The notes below the pieces were generated by a model that saw nothing but the letters and a program-made list of their open reading frames with translations, did no database searches and was not told the origin of the DNA. Below, piece after piece: positions 11,077 through 21,150 of a stretch of 64,000 nucleotides of DNA. Numbering within the stretch: position 1 is the first letter of the stretch; each line of letters starts with the position of its first letter. The DNA is taken from positions 82,001 to 146,000 of the forward strand of contig JABAKD010000104.1 of NCBI GenBank assembly GCA_012845835.1, in the 5' to 3' direction. The position numbers were made by a program, and so were the translations under genes. The DNA is from Undaria pinnatifida (lineage: Eukaryota; Sar; Phaeophyceae; Laminariales; Alariaceae).

Positions 11077-11195
11077 GGCAAATACTTGTTTGAATTCCTG
11101 CGCAACTAGTTGTCTGCAGGCAACTACTTGTTTGAAATCCTGCGCAACTAGTTGTCTGCAGACAACTACTGGCTTGAGATCCTGCGCAAGTACAA
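11077..11195. repeat. Tandem repeat, about 42 bp unit, three copies, palindrome-rich
   Basis: Units of the form ggcaactacttgtttgaaat, then cctgcgcaactagttgtctgca, follow one another three times, starting at about 11077, 11119 and 11160. Each contains the palindrome caactagttg, and the unit joints form near-palindromes (ttgcctgccaggcaa, tagttgtctgcaggcaacta). Both strands stay open across it for this reason. Confidence 0.75.
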
Positions 11196-11424
11196 TAGTT
11201 GTCCTAAATTTAAGGGGTTCGGATTGGTTTGACAATATAGACTTACTTATGAATATATTTGTGCGGAAAGCGCTCGGTTGGTGCTTCCCTGGCATCTCCG
11301 AGGTCGGACGGTCCAGCTTATTACTTGCGGAACGGTGCAGTATTTCTTTGATTTCTTGCTCCACCTGATCTATTTTTTTTACAAATATATTTCGATTTTT
11401 TCATTGGGATCACTTTTTTTTTCC

Positions 11425-11505
11425 GATCGATGACACCCAGATTCGAACCACCGAAGACCAAGATTATAAGCGGACAGTCTATCTACTAGACCACAGCAGC
11501 GCAAC
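11425..11505 (-). pseudogene. tRNA-like sequence (SINE-type relic)
   Basis: The minus strand contains a box A-like TGGTCTAGTAG and a box B GGTTCGAATCT in tRNA spacing, with a possible CTTATAA anticodon loop (TAT). Acceptor and T stems do not pair, so this is not a functional tRNA. The adjacent plus-strand segment 11390-11443 recurs at 12357-12405. Confidence 0.4.
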
Positions 11506-11533
11506 ATTGATATCTATTGTATTTTACAAATAA

Positions 11534-12331
11534 GGCCATTTCTTATGCAGTCGGATTCCGCCAGTCGAAAACGGCCCTTTTCGACTGGACTTTTTTTCGA
11601 CTGGATTCTTTTGGTCCTTCTTCTTATCGCCAGTCGAGTTGATTTTATAGTTTTTGTGCTCTTCCCAGAGGCGGTTGGTGTGAAGGAGTACTGCTGTACA
11701 GCAGTCGAAATCGGTTGGCAGATCTGTGCTTCGCGCTTTCTTCGCGAGCAACGGCTCGGCGAACCCTCGTCCCAGCGAGTTGGTTTTTTGTGGCTTTGGG
11801 CTTAGCCGAACGCTGCCAAAGCTACGTTCGTGGAGTTGCACTCAGCCGAGAGCCGCCAAAGCCACAGCAGCCGCAGCCGTTGTTGACAGCATGGGATCGA
11901 GACCGCGCGCTGCTGCCGTCGTGTGATACACGCTGCTGGCGAGCGGAACTAGGAATGCGCCACGCTGACTTGCTGCGAGAAGCAACAGCTGGGACAGCCA
12001 AGCCAACGTCAGCGCCTTGTTTGATACTGCAGTGTGGTACTTGGTATGGGTGTGTGGCCGTGTGGCCGTGTGGCCGTGTGGGTGTGTGTTTGGTGGTGGG
12101 ATGAGCGATACGATCGGTTCAAACACGTGGAAAACTTTTTCGACTGAGTTTTTCGACTGGAGGATCCAGTCGAAAAAGTCGAGTTTTTCGACTGGATCCG
12201 CCAGTCGGAATTCTCAGTCGAAAAAGTTGAGTCGAAAAAGCCCTTTTCGACTGCGTAAGAAAGCCCGATTGGGGGCTTCAGTCGAAAAAGGCCGTTTTCG
12301 ACTGACAAATCCGACTGCATAAGAAATGGCC
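11534..12331. mobile_element. Non-autonomous TIR element (MITE-like), 798 bp
   Basis: The ends are inverted repeats of about 55 bp. ggccatttcttatgcagtcg at 11534 matches the reverse complement of the sequence ending at 12331, and the match continues through cagtcgaaaacggcc and ttttcgactg. Subterminal DNA on both sides holds about 14 copies of TTTTCGACTG or its reverse complement, a pattern expected of transposase binding sites. The interior (about 11720-12090) is GC-richer and unrelated to the ends. No transposase frame is present. I could not identify a target-site duplication. Confidence 0.7.
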
Positions 12332-12356
12332 GAAAATCGATAAATAAATACCAAGT

Positions 12357-12425
12357 ATCGATTTTTCATGGGGATCATTTTTTTTTCCGATGACACCCGG
12401 ATTCGAACCCGCGAAGGGCATATTC
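12357..12425 (-). repeat. Truncated second copy of the tRNA-derived repeat
   Basis: cgatttttcatggggatcat, a T-run, ccgatgacacccggattcgaaccc here matches 11390-11450 in the same orientation, including the box B region (GGGTTCGAATCC on the minus strand). Similarity stops at about 12415. The two copies flank the TIR element. Confidence 0.6.
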
Positions 12426-12429
12426 CTTA

Positions 12430-13118
12430 CGAAAAAATTTAAGTTGAGTGCACAGCAGTGCCAGTAGCCCGGCCGCTGTGAAATGCCGAGCTCATGCGAG
12501 AAATTTCTCTTTGGCCAGCAAGAGCACATCAGCAGACAGCAGCAGCAGCAGACGGCAACAGCAACAGACAGCACACACGACTAGAGCAGTTATTGCACCC
12601 TCAAAGAAAACTCAGCGGCGTATGTCGCCTGGTGCTCGTCATGCTTCCCCGCCGCAGCAAGCGGGTAGGGCTCATCTCGTCCTGTGTGTGGTGTTCGAGA
12701 AAACTCCGTTGTTATGAAAATGCTAAGTCAAGCTCCTGGGATCTGCTGTGCTTTCCGGGGTAGAATCGAGTTGCTTCCTGAGAGCTCACCCCACGCCATT
12801 GACGACTGCGGTAGCTACCGGGCCCGCCACGGTTGAATACAAGCATACACTGCTCATGGTGTGGGGTGTGTTGCCGTGTGTGTCCACGGAGTCTTGGCGG
12901 TTCCCGAAACATAAAAAACTTTGGTGGCGTTGGGTGGAATACGAGTACGAGAGGCCGCTTTGGATGGAGGCCAGCTCGTGCCAATGGAGATTACGGAAGC
13001 TATCGCCCCCCACACGGCCTAACACTAGCAGCATCGGTCTTGCGCTACTAGTGCCGCTGCCACACCAAGCTGGTAGGGATAGTCTTACTCTGTGTGTACC
13101 TGGTAGTGCTTTAGACAG
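12430..13118. other. Spacer before the Ngaro-like element
   Basis: It includes a CAG/CAA-rich stretch (12530-12570) and moderately GC-rich DNA with no protein-like frame. I see no homology to the element's repeats before 13119. Confidence 0.45.
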
Positions 13119-13261
13119 GGGTGGTTACTTGTACTTGCCCTGGTATAGCAAAGGAAACTTTGGATCAGTCTGTCTGGTTGCTGACTAGCAAGCGAAGCAC
13201 GCAGAGAATAGAGAGGCATCGTCAGCGAGACAGGTTTAAGGTGTTATATACTGGCTGATTT
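13119..13261 (+). repeat. Ngaro split direct repeat A1
   Basis: It begins gggtggttacttgtacttg and ends at ctggctgatt. It matches A2 (18796-18938) over 143 bp with scattered substitutions. Similarity stops abruptly on both sides, which sets the 5' end of the element. Confidence 0.85.
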
Positions 13262-13387
13262 CTGCTGTAAGCGAGCTTCGCTGCGACTGCTGCTGTGAGA
13301 CTTCGCTGGGACTGCTGTGGTGACTGCCGTGGTGATAGTTCGCTGTGACTACTGCTGTGGCGAGCGCTGCGGGCTGTCTCTTCGACG

Positions 13388-14682
13388 ATGGGTGATTCGC
13401 CGGGTGCCGCGGCGCCTGCCGGGCCGCCGCAGCTCTCGCGGGCTCGGGGTCCTCCTCCGGGGCGCCAGCGGTCGGTGCGGCCTTGCCTTCGGATGACTTG
13501 CCCACGTGGGCCCGACAGGTTGAAGCCGAATTGGCCCGGATCCATAAGCGCCTTGACGAAATTTTTACCGAGTTATCGGCAACCGCTTCTTCCTCCCGCG
13601 AGGTAGCGGCTACCTGTGCTGATCAGGTAGAAATTTCGGCATCATCCTTCGACAGTTCGTGGAGAACACCTCTGGTCGGGTAGCCTCCCGACACGACGGC
13701 GGCGCTCAGGAACGGCAGCGCCAAAAATGCACAACTTGCCACCGAAAAGACCACTTGGAACAAGGTCAACACAGCTAGGAAGCTGTGAATGATTCGAGGG
13801 CGTATCCCCCCGAACCTCGGGGGGTCTTCCGCTGACCTGCAGTCGTTCGTAGGGGAGGATATCCACGTGAAAGCCAACGTCGCGTCCCAGCTTCGGTTCT
13901 TCAGTTCCTTTGACGTCGGGGCTTATGGGTCTCGCGTGGACGGGCCCATCGGGCACTCCCTGATGGTCGCCGACCGTCTCGATCTCTTGAGATTGGCTGT
14001 CGTTGCGATTCTTTCTGTGGGTCTCTCGCCCGGGGTCGCCGACGATCTCCCCTAGTCAACGCCCTTGGCGACGCGTTTACGATGACGGTGATGGGCTTGC
14101 GTGCGCACACCTTCAGCAACTACAGTATGCTGTCCGTCCCAGAAGCGCATGCAGTGCTGTGTGATATGGTTAACCGCGACATCGCTTTGTGGGTGAGTGA
14201 GCTCATGCTTGCTGCGCAGCGGTCTTCCCATGCTGTTGTCCCTCCCCCAGCTGGTACGGTGTTCGACCCCACCCATGCCCGCTTTCGTACGCGCTCTCGA
14301 ATTTTGCCGAGGCGGGGGGGAGATGCTCCGGCTCGTACTCAGCAGCATCGGTTCCGGCGCAGACAGACCCACCAAGCGGAAGTTCACCGCTCCCCCCACT
14401 GGTTCGCCCAGGTCCAAGGGAAAGGCCAATTTAAGTCTCCCTCAGGCTTGCCGGATGTTCGCGTGCACCGGTAAATGCAACTGGTCTCAGTGTAAGTTTC
14501 TGCACGAGGCCCCCGCGGCCTCGGCACTCTTGCCATCTCCACCCGCTCGCAGGGAGGAAGACGGTGGAAGCGTGGCGTCGGCGGGCGGAGGGTCGCGGGC
14601 GGTGTCGCTGCGTACGGTCCTCCCCGCAGGGGGCAACAGGGAGAGCGAGGGGGGTAGAGGCGCTGGTTCTGGTTCCGGATAA
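13388..14682 (+). pseudogene. Ngaro Gag-like protein, frameshifted
   Basis: It starts at an ATG at 13388 and ends at a TAA at 14680-14682, but the sequence changes frame near 13475, between 13684 and 13790, near 14060 and near 14320. Coding segments in order are: an Ala/Pro/Gly/Arg-rich N-terminus; a coiled-coil-like helical stretch (about 13500-13640, around Ala-Arg-Ile-His-Lys-Arg-Leu-Asp); a globular part (13800-14290); and a basic linker. Last comes a zinc finger at 14464-14505 with the spacing C-x3-C-x4-C-x3-H. The finger and its place upstream of RT identify it as the nucleic-acid-binding structural protein of the element. Confidence 0.65.
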
Positions 14683-14703
14683 AGACACGGGCCCTGCCGT
14701 CAG

Positions 14704-17170
14704 GTGGAGCCAACCTTTACGGGTGCAGCTGCGGCACCGGCGGCGGATGTAGCGGCTGCGTCAACAGTCGATAGTGGCGGCCGCGTGTTGGGTCGAACCT
14801 CGGGGGGCGCGACTGCGGCGTTGGCGGTTGGTGGGGGGGTTGCGTCGACGGTCGACGTTGGCGGAGCGCCGACCGTACCGGCAGTCCGCCGAGTCACGGG
14901 CGGGTTGCGGGGGCGTACGTTAAAGGCACTGGCGGGCGAAGGCGGCGTTGGGCACGAGCGTGTACCCGTTGCTCCGGGATCCGTCGTTTTCGGGAATAGA
15001 GGTGACCATGGAGAGCGCGCGTGTGCGTGTACGTTAGTCTCGGCGCGCATTGTAGGAACTAGCTTATCGGTTGCGCGCGGAGATACAGTTAGCCATAGCG
15101 AACGTGTGCGACGTTCGGAGTTTAATTGGGGGTGCGGACACGGCTCGACCGACGGCGAGCGCGCGCACGCACAGTTGGATTCGGCGGTTGAGGCGTGGTG
15201 CGCCGCGCAGGATAGCGTAACGCCGTCGGTATTGTCAACAGGTTCCGCGAATCTCGATGTGGTTGCCAACGCGGGGTCGTCTCTTTTGCGTGCCTGTGCC
15301 GGCAGTGTTGAATGGTTTACGTCCGCTGTCGGATCCGCTCGCATTGCCCCACATATTTATCCTCACATCGTTCGTCATTGGTTTGGTACCGTCAAGAACT
15401 TCCCTCGTGTTGAGCAGTTGCTCCGCGTTTTGGCACCGGGCTCCCCGGTGTGTGTTGCGCGGGGGGGTAATCTGACTGCTGAGCTTGCATACGGTAACCG
15501 CCCGAGCGTCGCCCCCCATGTCGTTGCTGTTCACCAAACGATATGTGCTGACGTGGTGCACAGTTGGGCTTTGGTGTTAAAATCAAGTTCCGCGTCCAAT
15601 ATTCGGGGTTTACGTGTTTCGCCGTTGGCCGTCGTGCTTAAGCCTAAGTTTCGCATCATTCGCGATCTCACGTTTGCGCGCGCGGGCGGCCACTCCAGCG
15701 TTAACGACGATACCGAATTTTCCCCGCCCCTTCTGCGAGCTCGGTCATGTGTCCCGGGATGTGTTGTTACGGGTGTTGTTTTTGCGACAGTTGCACGGTC
15801 CCACAGCTAGAATCGTTTTTTGCCGCGTTGACGTGAAGCACGCCTATCGTCAAGTTTTAGTTGACCCGGTAGGGGCGCCGGTGTTTGGGTACGCGATGGG
15901 CGAATACGTAGTTGTGGATCTTCGCTTGCAGTTCGGGTGGCGTAATAGTCCCGGGTTCTGGGGGCTGATGGCTTCTGCGCTGGAACATTCCCACACCCAC
16001 TCTACGTTTCAAGATGCGGCTGTTTCCCGGGGCGGCTGCCGTCAAACATGTGCGCCTTGCCCCGCCGTGGGGGATTCGGTTACGTCCTTTCCTCGCGATT
16101 GTCGAACCGTTCCCGGTAGCGGCGGCTACGCCGGGAGTCGTTTTTTCGTGCGGTACTACGTAGACGACGGCATTCTTGTCGAGGTTCAGTGGTGGCCGGA
16201 CGGCCGTCGCTGTATGCGGGCTGTGAAGTCGTTGGCGTCGGACCACTTTCGCTTGTTAGGCGTACGTGGCGCGTCCGACCCTCCTCTGTTGTCCGCCAGC
16301 AAAATCCCTAACTGGGACACGCGTCTGGAAGTGCTGGGCTGGTTGGTGGGCACAGAGGCGCTTACGGTAACGGCGCCGCTACACAAGCGCCTCAAGCTGC
16401 GATTGCTTTTAGCGGAGTGGCCCCCGACTGGCACCTATGCTTCAGCGAAGCAGGTGTCGCAGCTGGCGGGTTTCCTTATGCACATCTCTTTTGCCGTTCG
16501 TCCCGGGTCTTTCTTTGTGCATCGCTTGTTGGCTTCGGTTGGGATGCCGCGCATCGCTGCCGGTGATCACTTCGCTGGCGGAATGGCCAATCCGGGGCGG
16601 CGTGTTGTCCTTGGGCGCGAGTTCCATGCGGATCTCGAGTTCTGGCAGCGTTTTGTTGACAAAGGTGTTGACGCGCGCGGCGGGGTGCTGTCGGCGCCGA
16701 TGTATCATTTGCTGGAGAGCCTGGCACAACGTACGTTGTTCTCGGACTCGTCAAAAACCGCCGTCGGGGGATATTGTCCCTAAACCGATGTTTACTGGCG
16801 CTATGATCTCACAGCCCAGGAACAGTCACGGTTTTTCGGCTCGACTAAGTCCGTCCGCGGCGTGGACGACTTGTCTATCAACGTGCTTGAACTTTTGGGC
16901 ATGGTTGTGTCGGAATTTTTCCTAGTGTCTTCGTGTGCCGATCGACGGTCAGCGACGGGAGACTGTGCTTTGTTGCGAGGAGACAACAAGGCCGCCGTTC
17001 ATTGGGTGCGGCGGTGTCGGGGGGGGCTGGAACCGCGTTCGGGTGCCCTCATGCGTCTCCTCGGCGTTCTTGAAGTGTTATCCGGACGGCATTTCGAGGA
17101 AGCGCATGCGCGTGGTATCCACAACAACGCTGCCGCCGACGGTATCTCTCGCTGGGTCGTGGCTCCGTTC
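14704..17170 (+). pseudogene. Ngaro reverse transcriptase - RNase H, broken
   Basis: The N-terminal part (14704 to about 15720) ends in a Lys-Phe-Arg-Ile-Ile-Arg-Asp-Leu motif. A frameshift near 15720-15735 moves the reading to the next frame. There follow RT motif A (catalytic Asp at 15830-15832 in Cys-Arg-Val-Asp-Val-Lys), the Tyr-Val-Asp-Asp box at 16157-16168 and the thumb-like segment around Gln-Leu-Ala-Gly-Phe. RNase H begins at Phe-Ser-Asp-Ser-Ser-Lys-Thr (about 16740) and is interrupted by an in-frame TAA at 16781-16783. It resumes in the same frame with Glu-Leu-Leu, an Arg-Gly-Asp-Asn-Lys motif near 16976 and the terminal Ala-Asp-Gly-Ile-Ser-Arg near 17136. All catalytic motifs survive although the frame does not. 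Confidence 0.85.
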
Positions 17171-18369
17171 TTGATAATTTGCGCGCCGTTTGTCCCAACA
17201 TCCCGTGGGAGATTCGGGAACTGGGGACTATCGGCATTTCTCTATGTACTTCGGTGTTGGCCTCGGACTCATGCGACACGCCGTTGTGGCCTCGACTGAA
17301 CGAGCTTATTTGGGGTATTTTTGGAGCATGGGTAGACATTCGGTTACGTTCTGTTGTTCCCGTCTTTCTTGATCGCGGCATTGACGATATGACCAACGTG
17401 TGGCATTTGTTTGAGTACGTAGCGTACGCGTTTGCTACCAAGAAACTGCTGTCGGCGACCATCGAAAGCCTTCTGTCGGCCATCAAGTTTTTTCATCGTA
17501 TTTCAAGCGGTTTCGAGCTCGACACCGCTCACCCCGTCATCGCGAGCGCCCTCAAAGGTGCGGCGCGCTCGCATGCAGAAGTGGGTAATCAGGCGACCGT
17601 GCGTCGGCCCGTGTCGTGGGCTATGTTGCTTGCTGGCAAAGCTTTGATCCCTGCTTGGCGTAACGGGGGGCGCTTGTTGTGGCTTGAGTTGTGTGCGTCG
17701 TTTTGTTTTTTGACCCGCGTGTTCGAAATGTTCGCGGAAACCCGGTCGCGTACCCACGAAGCGTATTGTTTACGGCGGGCAGACGTGGCTTCCTTTCTCG
17801 GTCGGGTACAGTTGGGGGTGGTGCAATAGTCGAGAGCCGACCACGTCGAGGTTCGATTTCCTGGGTCTAAGGGTGACCAGTTGCGCAAAGGGGCGGTTAT
17901 TTCGTGCGTTCGGGCGGGTTCACCGAGGCCCGTGGGGGCCGGTGGCGGTGCTGTCGATCTTATGCTCGAGCTGATGTCTTGTTATTTGTTTTTGCCTTCA
18001 TCGGCTTCCTTGGTGGCGTATGGCAGTGTTGGTGGCAGATGGTCCATGTAGATGAAGCAACAAGCGACGGTAGCCCTGCGAGAAGTGGTTGCGTTGGCGG
18101 GCGTGCGGGCGGATGAGTACGCTCTGCACTCCCTTAGGTTTGGGGGCGCAACGCACTTATCAGCATGGGGTGCCTCTCCAGAGACGTTGCAACGGGAGGG
18201 CCGGTGGGCGTCTGATGCCTATAAGGCGTACGTTCGTAGCCACGGGAAGGATGCCAGCCCGGTAGCAAATGTAATGGTCCAGGAGGGGATGAGTAACGGG
18301 ATCCAGCCGGCGGAGGAGCAGGGTACAGATTGGGGGCAAGTTAACCCCATTCCAAATCTGGAGGGGTAG
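17171..18369 (+). pseudogene. Ngaro tyrosine recombinase, broken
   Basis: It follows RNase H after a frameshift near 17160. An N-terminal SAM-like segment (Thr-Glu-Arg-Ala-Tyr-Leu) lies in another frame around 17225-17345, then the main frame runs to the end. Two in-frame TAG codons interrupt it, at 17827-17829 and 18049-18051. Catalytic residues of the family are visible: Arg at 17716-17718 (Leu-Thr-Arg-Val-Phe-Glu), the His-x-x-Arg box in His-Ser-Leu-Arg-Phe-Gly-Gly near 18127, and the nucleophile region Ala-Tyr-Lys-Ala-Tyr near 18220. The final stop is TAG at 18367-18369. It would catalyse circular-intermediate integration if intact. Confidence 0.85.
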
Positions 18370-18530
18370 AAGTCGACGTAACTACTTCAGATAGTACGCA
18401 ACCTTATCATTTGTGTCAGGCGGATAGAAAGGAGAAGTTGGATCTTGACGTGCGTATCTTAGGGGTATAGCAAAGGGGGTAGGGGAGGGACGCAATGCGT
18501 CCGTAAGCTGAGCCAAATACCATTGTCGAA

Positions 18531-18705
18531 GGCTGGCGTCCAAAACTCGACATTGCCAGTTGGGATGGAACTTGACTCAGGGTTACGGACGATAGCGTGG
18601 GGCTGCTGCTGGAGCAGCCCCGGGGGCCTGCCCCTCTCTCCGCACCCCGTGCTCCGAGCGGGGGGTGCGCAATAATATGATACAACTTCGAAAATAAAAT
18701 ACAAA
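18531..18705 (+). repeat. Ngaro split direct repeat B1
   Basis: 175 bp from ggctggcgtc to aaaatacaaa, matching B2 (19613-19787) with few differences. It contains a strong hairpin, ggggctgctgctggagcagc plus ccc (18599-18621), and a C-rich/G-rich second stem candidate ending at gggggtgcgc. Confidence 0.85.
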
Positions 18706-18795
18706 CCGTATTATAATCGAGGCACGAGACAATAAGGGTTTTGTATGTACGGAAGAAGTTTGAGGTTATTGCACGTTGACCAACGAGATCAACGC

Positions 18796-18938
18796 GGGTG
18801 GTTACTTGTACTTGTCCTGGTATAGCAAGGAGAACCTTGGATCAGTCTGTCTGGTTGCTGACTAGCAAGCGAATCACGCACAGAAGAGAGGGGCATCGTC
18901 AGCGATACAGGTTTAAGGTGTGATACACTGGCTGGTTT
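18796..18938 (+). repeat. Ngaro split direct repeat A2
   Basis: A direct copy of A1, lying about 90 bp after B1. Both copies keep ggatcagtctgtctggttgc and gcatcgtcagcga. Sequence after 18938 (cccacccacccgcccg) is unrelated to that after A1. Confidence 0.85.
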
Positions 18939-19612
18939 CCCACCCACCCGCCCGTGCTTTTGAGGGAGTCAGCGGAGGGGGAATGAGGTGGTCGCAGCAA
19001 CGCGGGCAGAGTGTTCGTTGCTGTTAGCTACACGTACCTAGGGAGGCGGTGTGCAGCCGCCCGGGTGCCGTAGGTTGCGCGTTTGGATTTATTCTATGTG
19101 TTGTGCCCAGGGCCCCTGTTTATGTCGTCAGAGTGGCGTGCGAACGTCTCCAAGCTGGAGGTGCGCCCTTTTCCGTCGGGAAACTGTATTATGCAATGCA
19201 GGCGTTCGTGCGATGTCGGTTTGCTTACCGTGCTTCGCGAACATGCACGCATGTCTCCACGCTGGAGGTGCGTCCATTCTTCCCCGTATGGAATTTGCAG
19301 TGTGCTGTGCAGATGTTGTGTGATGACGGGTGCAAGCAGGCGCAGTGGTTTGATCCCACACTTAGCTTGGTATTAGCGCAATCTGAAACTGCTGGAGAGA
19401 GATTTGTCCGTAATAGTGCTGCTTGGCCGCGGAGTACAAATGTATACTGGCGTTATATATTATGGGTGTATTATGGGTGCTCCTCTAGTACACGATATAT
19501 TATGGGTGCTCCTCTAGTACACGATATTTGCGTTAGATGTGTCGTGTGTGCGCTTGTGCTGAGTGCCACAGTGCAGTAATATGTGTTTGTTTTTTCGAGT
19601 CTTCCAGGTGGA
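18939..19612. repeat. A2-B2 interval with short duplications
   Basis: The interval carries two copies of a ctccaagctggaggtgcgcc / ctccacgctggaggtgcgtc segment (about 19148 and 19255). It also carries a tandem 38-bp duplication around tattatgggtgctcctctag (19463-19527). No coding signal was recognised. Its length is unusual for a Ngaro terminus, so either it is internal to the repeat block or it is a later insertion. Confidence 0.55.
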
Positions 19613-19787
19613 GGCTGGCGTCGAAAGCTCGACATTACCAGTTGGGATGGAACTTGATTCAGGGCTACGGACGATAGGGTGGGGCTGCTGTTGGAGCGGC
19701 CCCGGGGGCCTGCCCCTCTCTCCGCCCCCCGTGCTCCGAGCGGGGGGTGCGCAATAATGTGATATAACTTCGAAAGCAAAATACAAA
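19613..19787 (+). repeat. Ngaro split direct repeat B2 (3' end of element)
   Basis: The partner of B1. It keeps the hairpin as ggggctgctgttggagcggc plus ccc. Similarity to B1 ends at the aaaatacaaa tail, which I take as the 3' boundary. Confidence 0.8.
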
Positions 19788-19789
19788 AC

Positions 19790-21150
19790 AGAAAACACTG
19801 AAGAAAGACACTAGCTTTTTTTCGCAATTTATTTATTTCACGTGGAAACCCTATATCTGGTATTACTTTCCAGCGCTTCTCCGCCGACCGCCGGTATTTT
19901 ATCACGCTTCCGTCTGCGGGGCATGCAGGAGGTCCGCCAGTACGCTACGGGCCACGTTTTCGCCCCGGCACGGCTCGGCTCTACGCGTTCTGAGGGTGGA
20001 AAGTCGTGCGCGCTGGCTCGTTGGCTCGTTTTCAAGGGTTTGCATTTCGCCTGATCGCCTAGCGCAGGGCAATGGAAACGCAGAACTTCAGCTTCTAGTG
20101 CCGATATTTTTTTGCTTTATCTGTATACGACATCCACCTTAAGCTCTTTCCGTTTTGGCAGGCACACACCCATAGTGTACCAGTGGCCATCCGTAAAAGA
20201 GAGTTCATTTGTGGCCGCCACGACGAAAAACTAAAATAGCAGCTGCGCTTCAGCCTATTTCCTTTGCGATATTCACAGGCCGGGCTTGTGTGTGCTTTAT
20301 GTGTGCAATGCTCTGTTCATCCTAGACCATGCACTTATTACAAGAGCGGCGCAAATGACTCTCCGTTGGGATGGTCGTGGATGCCGCGCAGGAGAACAGA
20401 AACACGCAAATTTTCCGAATTCCAAAAAAAACACGCCACCACAGCAAAAAGTGTATGCAAAAGAGTACAACAGCACCGAGCGGTACAACATCAGCCTCGC
20501 TTCAAGCAGCAGCGATACCCCAGCAGCCGCGCTTCGAAGTCTTCGCGTTGCGACAGCCACGGGGCTTTCATTGTGTGTCTGTCTGTGTCGTACAGTGCTC
20601 AGCCAGAGGAGCAATCACGACCACACGTTCACGTGTGCTGCATAAATCAAGTACACATCGTCGAACCACACCATGTGATAAAATTATTTACTTTGGCCTT
20701 CCTTTTCGACTTGCGATTCACCCGGGATTTCGTGCCACCTACGTCCCAAAGGGGAACCGTGATTCTTGCGGAATACCTGGTTCACGCTAGGTGTTGTTTT
20801 GTCGTAGTGTTTGCCGACTGTCGTTACACACAGCCATACGTAAAAACCGTACACGGACGGCGTCACCGCGACATGAAGGGAACGTCTTCAACACCCACTC
20901 TCGGGATGTTTTTAGGAAGTTATGTGCTCAAGATGATGAGCAGTTGGTTGTGTTTGTGGTCGAAATGGAAATACATGAGTACGGAAAAGTAGGCTTGGAA
21001 GAGCGGGGGGCAAATGACGGCGTGGTGAAGGTGGCGTAGACACACATGCTTATCTCAGCAAAGGGGTGTACGACACGAATTTTGGACAGTATTGCAGCCG
21101 GTGACAGCATTGATTGGTAGATTGGTAGCTTCCCGATAGAGGCGAGTCAA
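19790..21150. other. Spacer, no gene supported
   Basis: Overlapping open frames at 20264-20992 lack motifs, splice-linked neighbours or a consistent composition. Part of the region (20460-20640) weakly resembles 51180-51320, which suggests decayed dispersed repeats. Confidence 0.4.

Larger units (their letters stand above)
13119..19787 (+). mobile_element. Ngaro-like (DIRS order) tyrosine-recombinase retrotransposon, decayed
   Basis: This element of about 6.7 kb encodes, in order, a Gag-like protein with a CCCH finger, reverse transcriptase, RNase H and a tyrosine recombinase. It has repeats in the order A1 (13119-13261), coding region, B1 (18531-18705), A2 (18796-18938), B2 (19613-19787). 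Split direct repeats and a missing DNA N6-adenine methyltransferase domain point to Ngaro rather than DIRS1 proper. Such elements replicate through RNA and integrate by tyrosine recombinase, normally without target duplication. Several frameshifts and three in-frame stops show this copy cannot make its proteins. B1-A2 and A2-B2 are separated by about 90 bp and 675 bp, wider than the textbook arrangement. Confidence 0.85.

Noticed and set aside
11077-11195. CRISPR-like array
   Set aside because: The units are contiguous tandem copies without unique spacers, and the genome is eukaryotic.
14700-15344. Minus-strand frame of 214 codons within the retroelement
   Set aside because: It is antisense to the RT N-terminal region, whose plus-strand frame leads into clear RT motifs.
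20264-20992. Plus-strand frame of 242 codons
   Set aside because: It has no motif, is rich in rare-looking residue runs, and partly overlaps sequence that recurs in degraded form near 51.2 kb. Better explained as chance.
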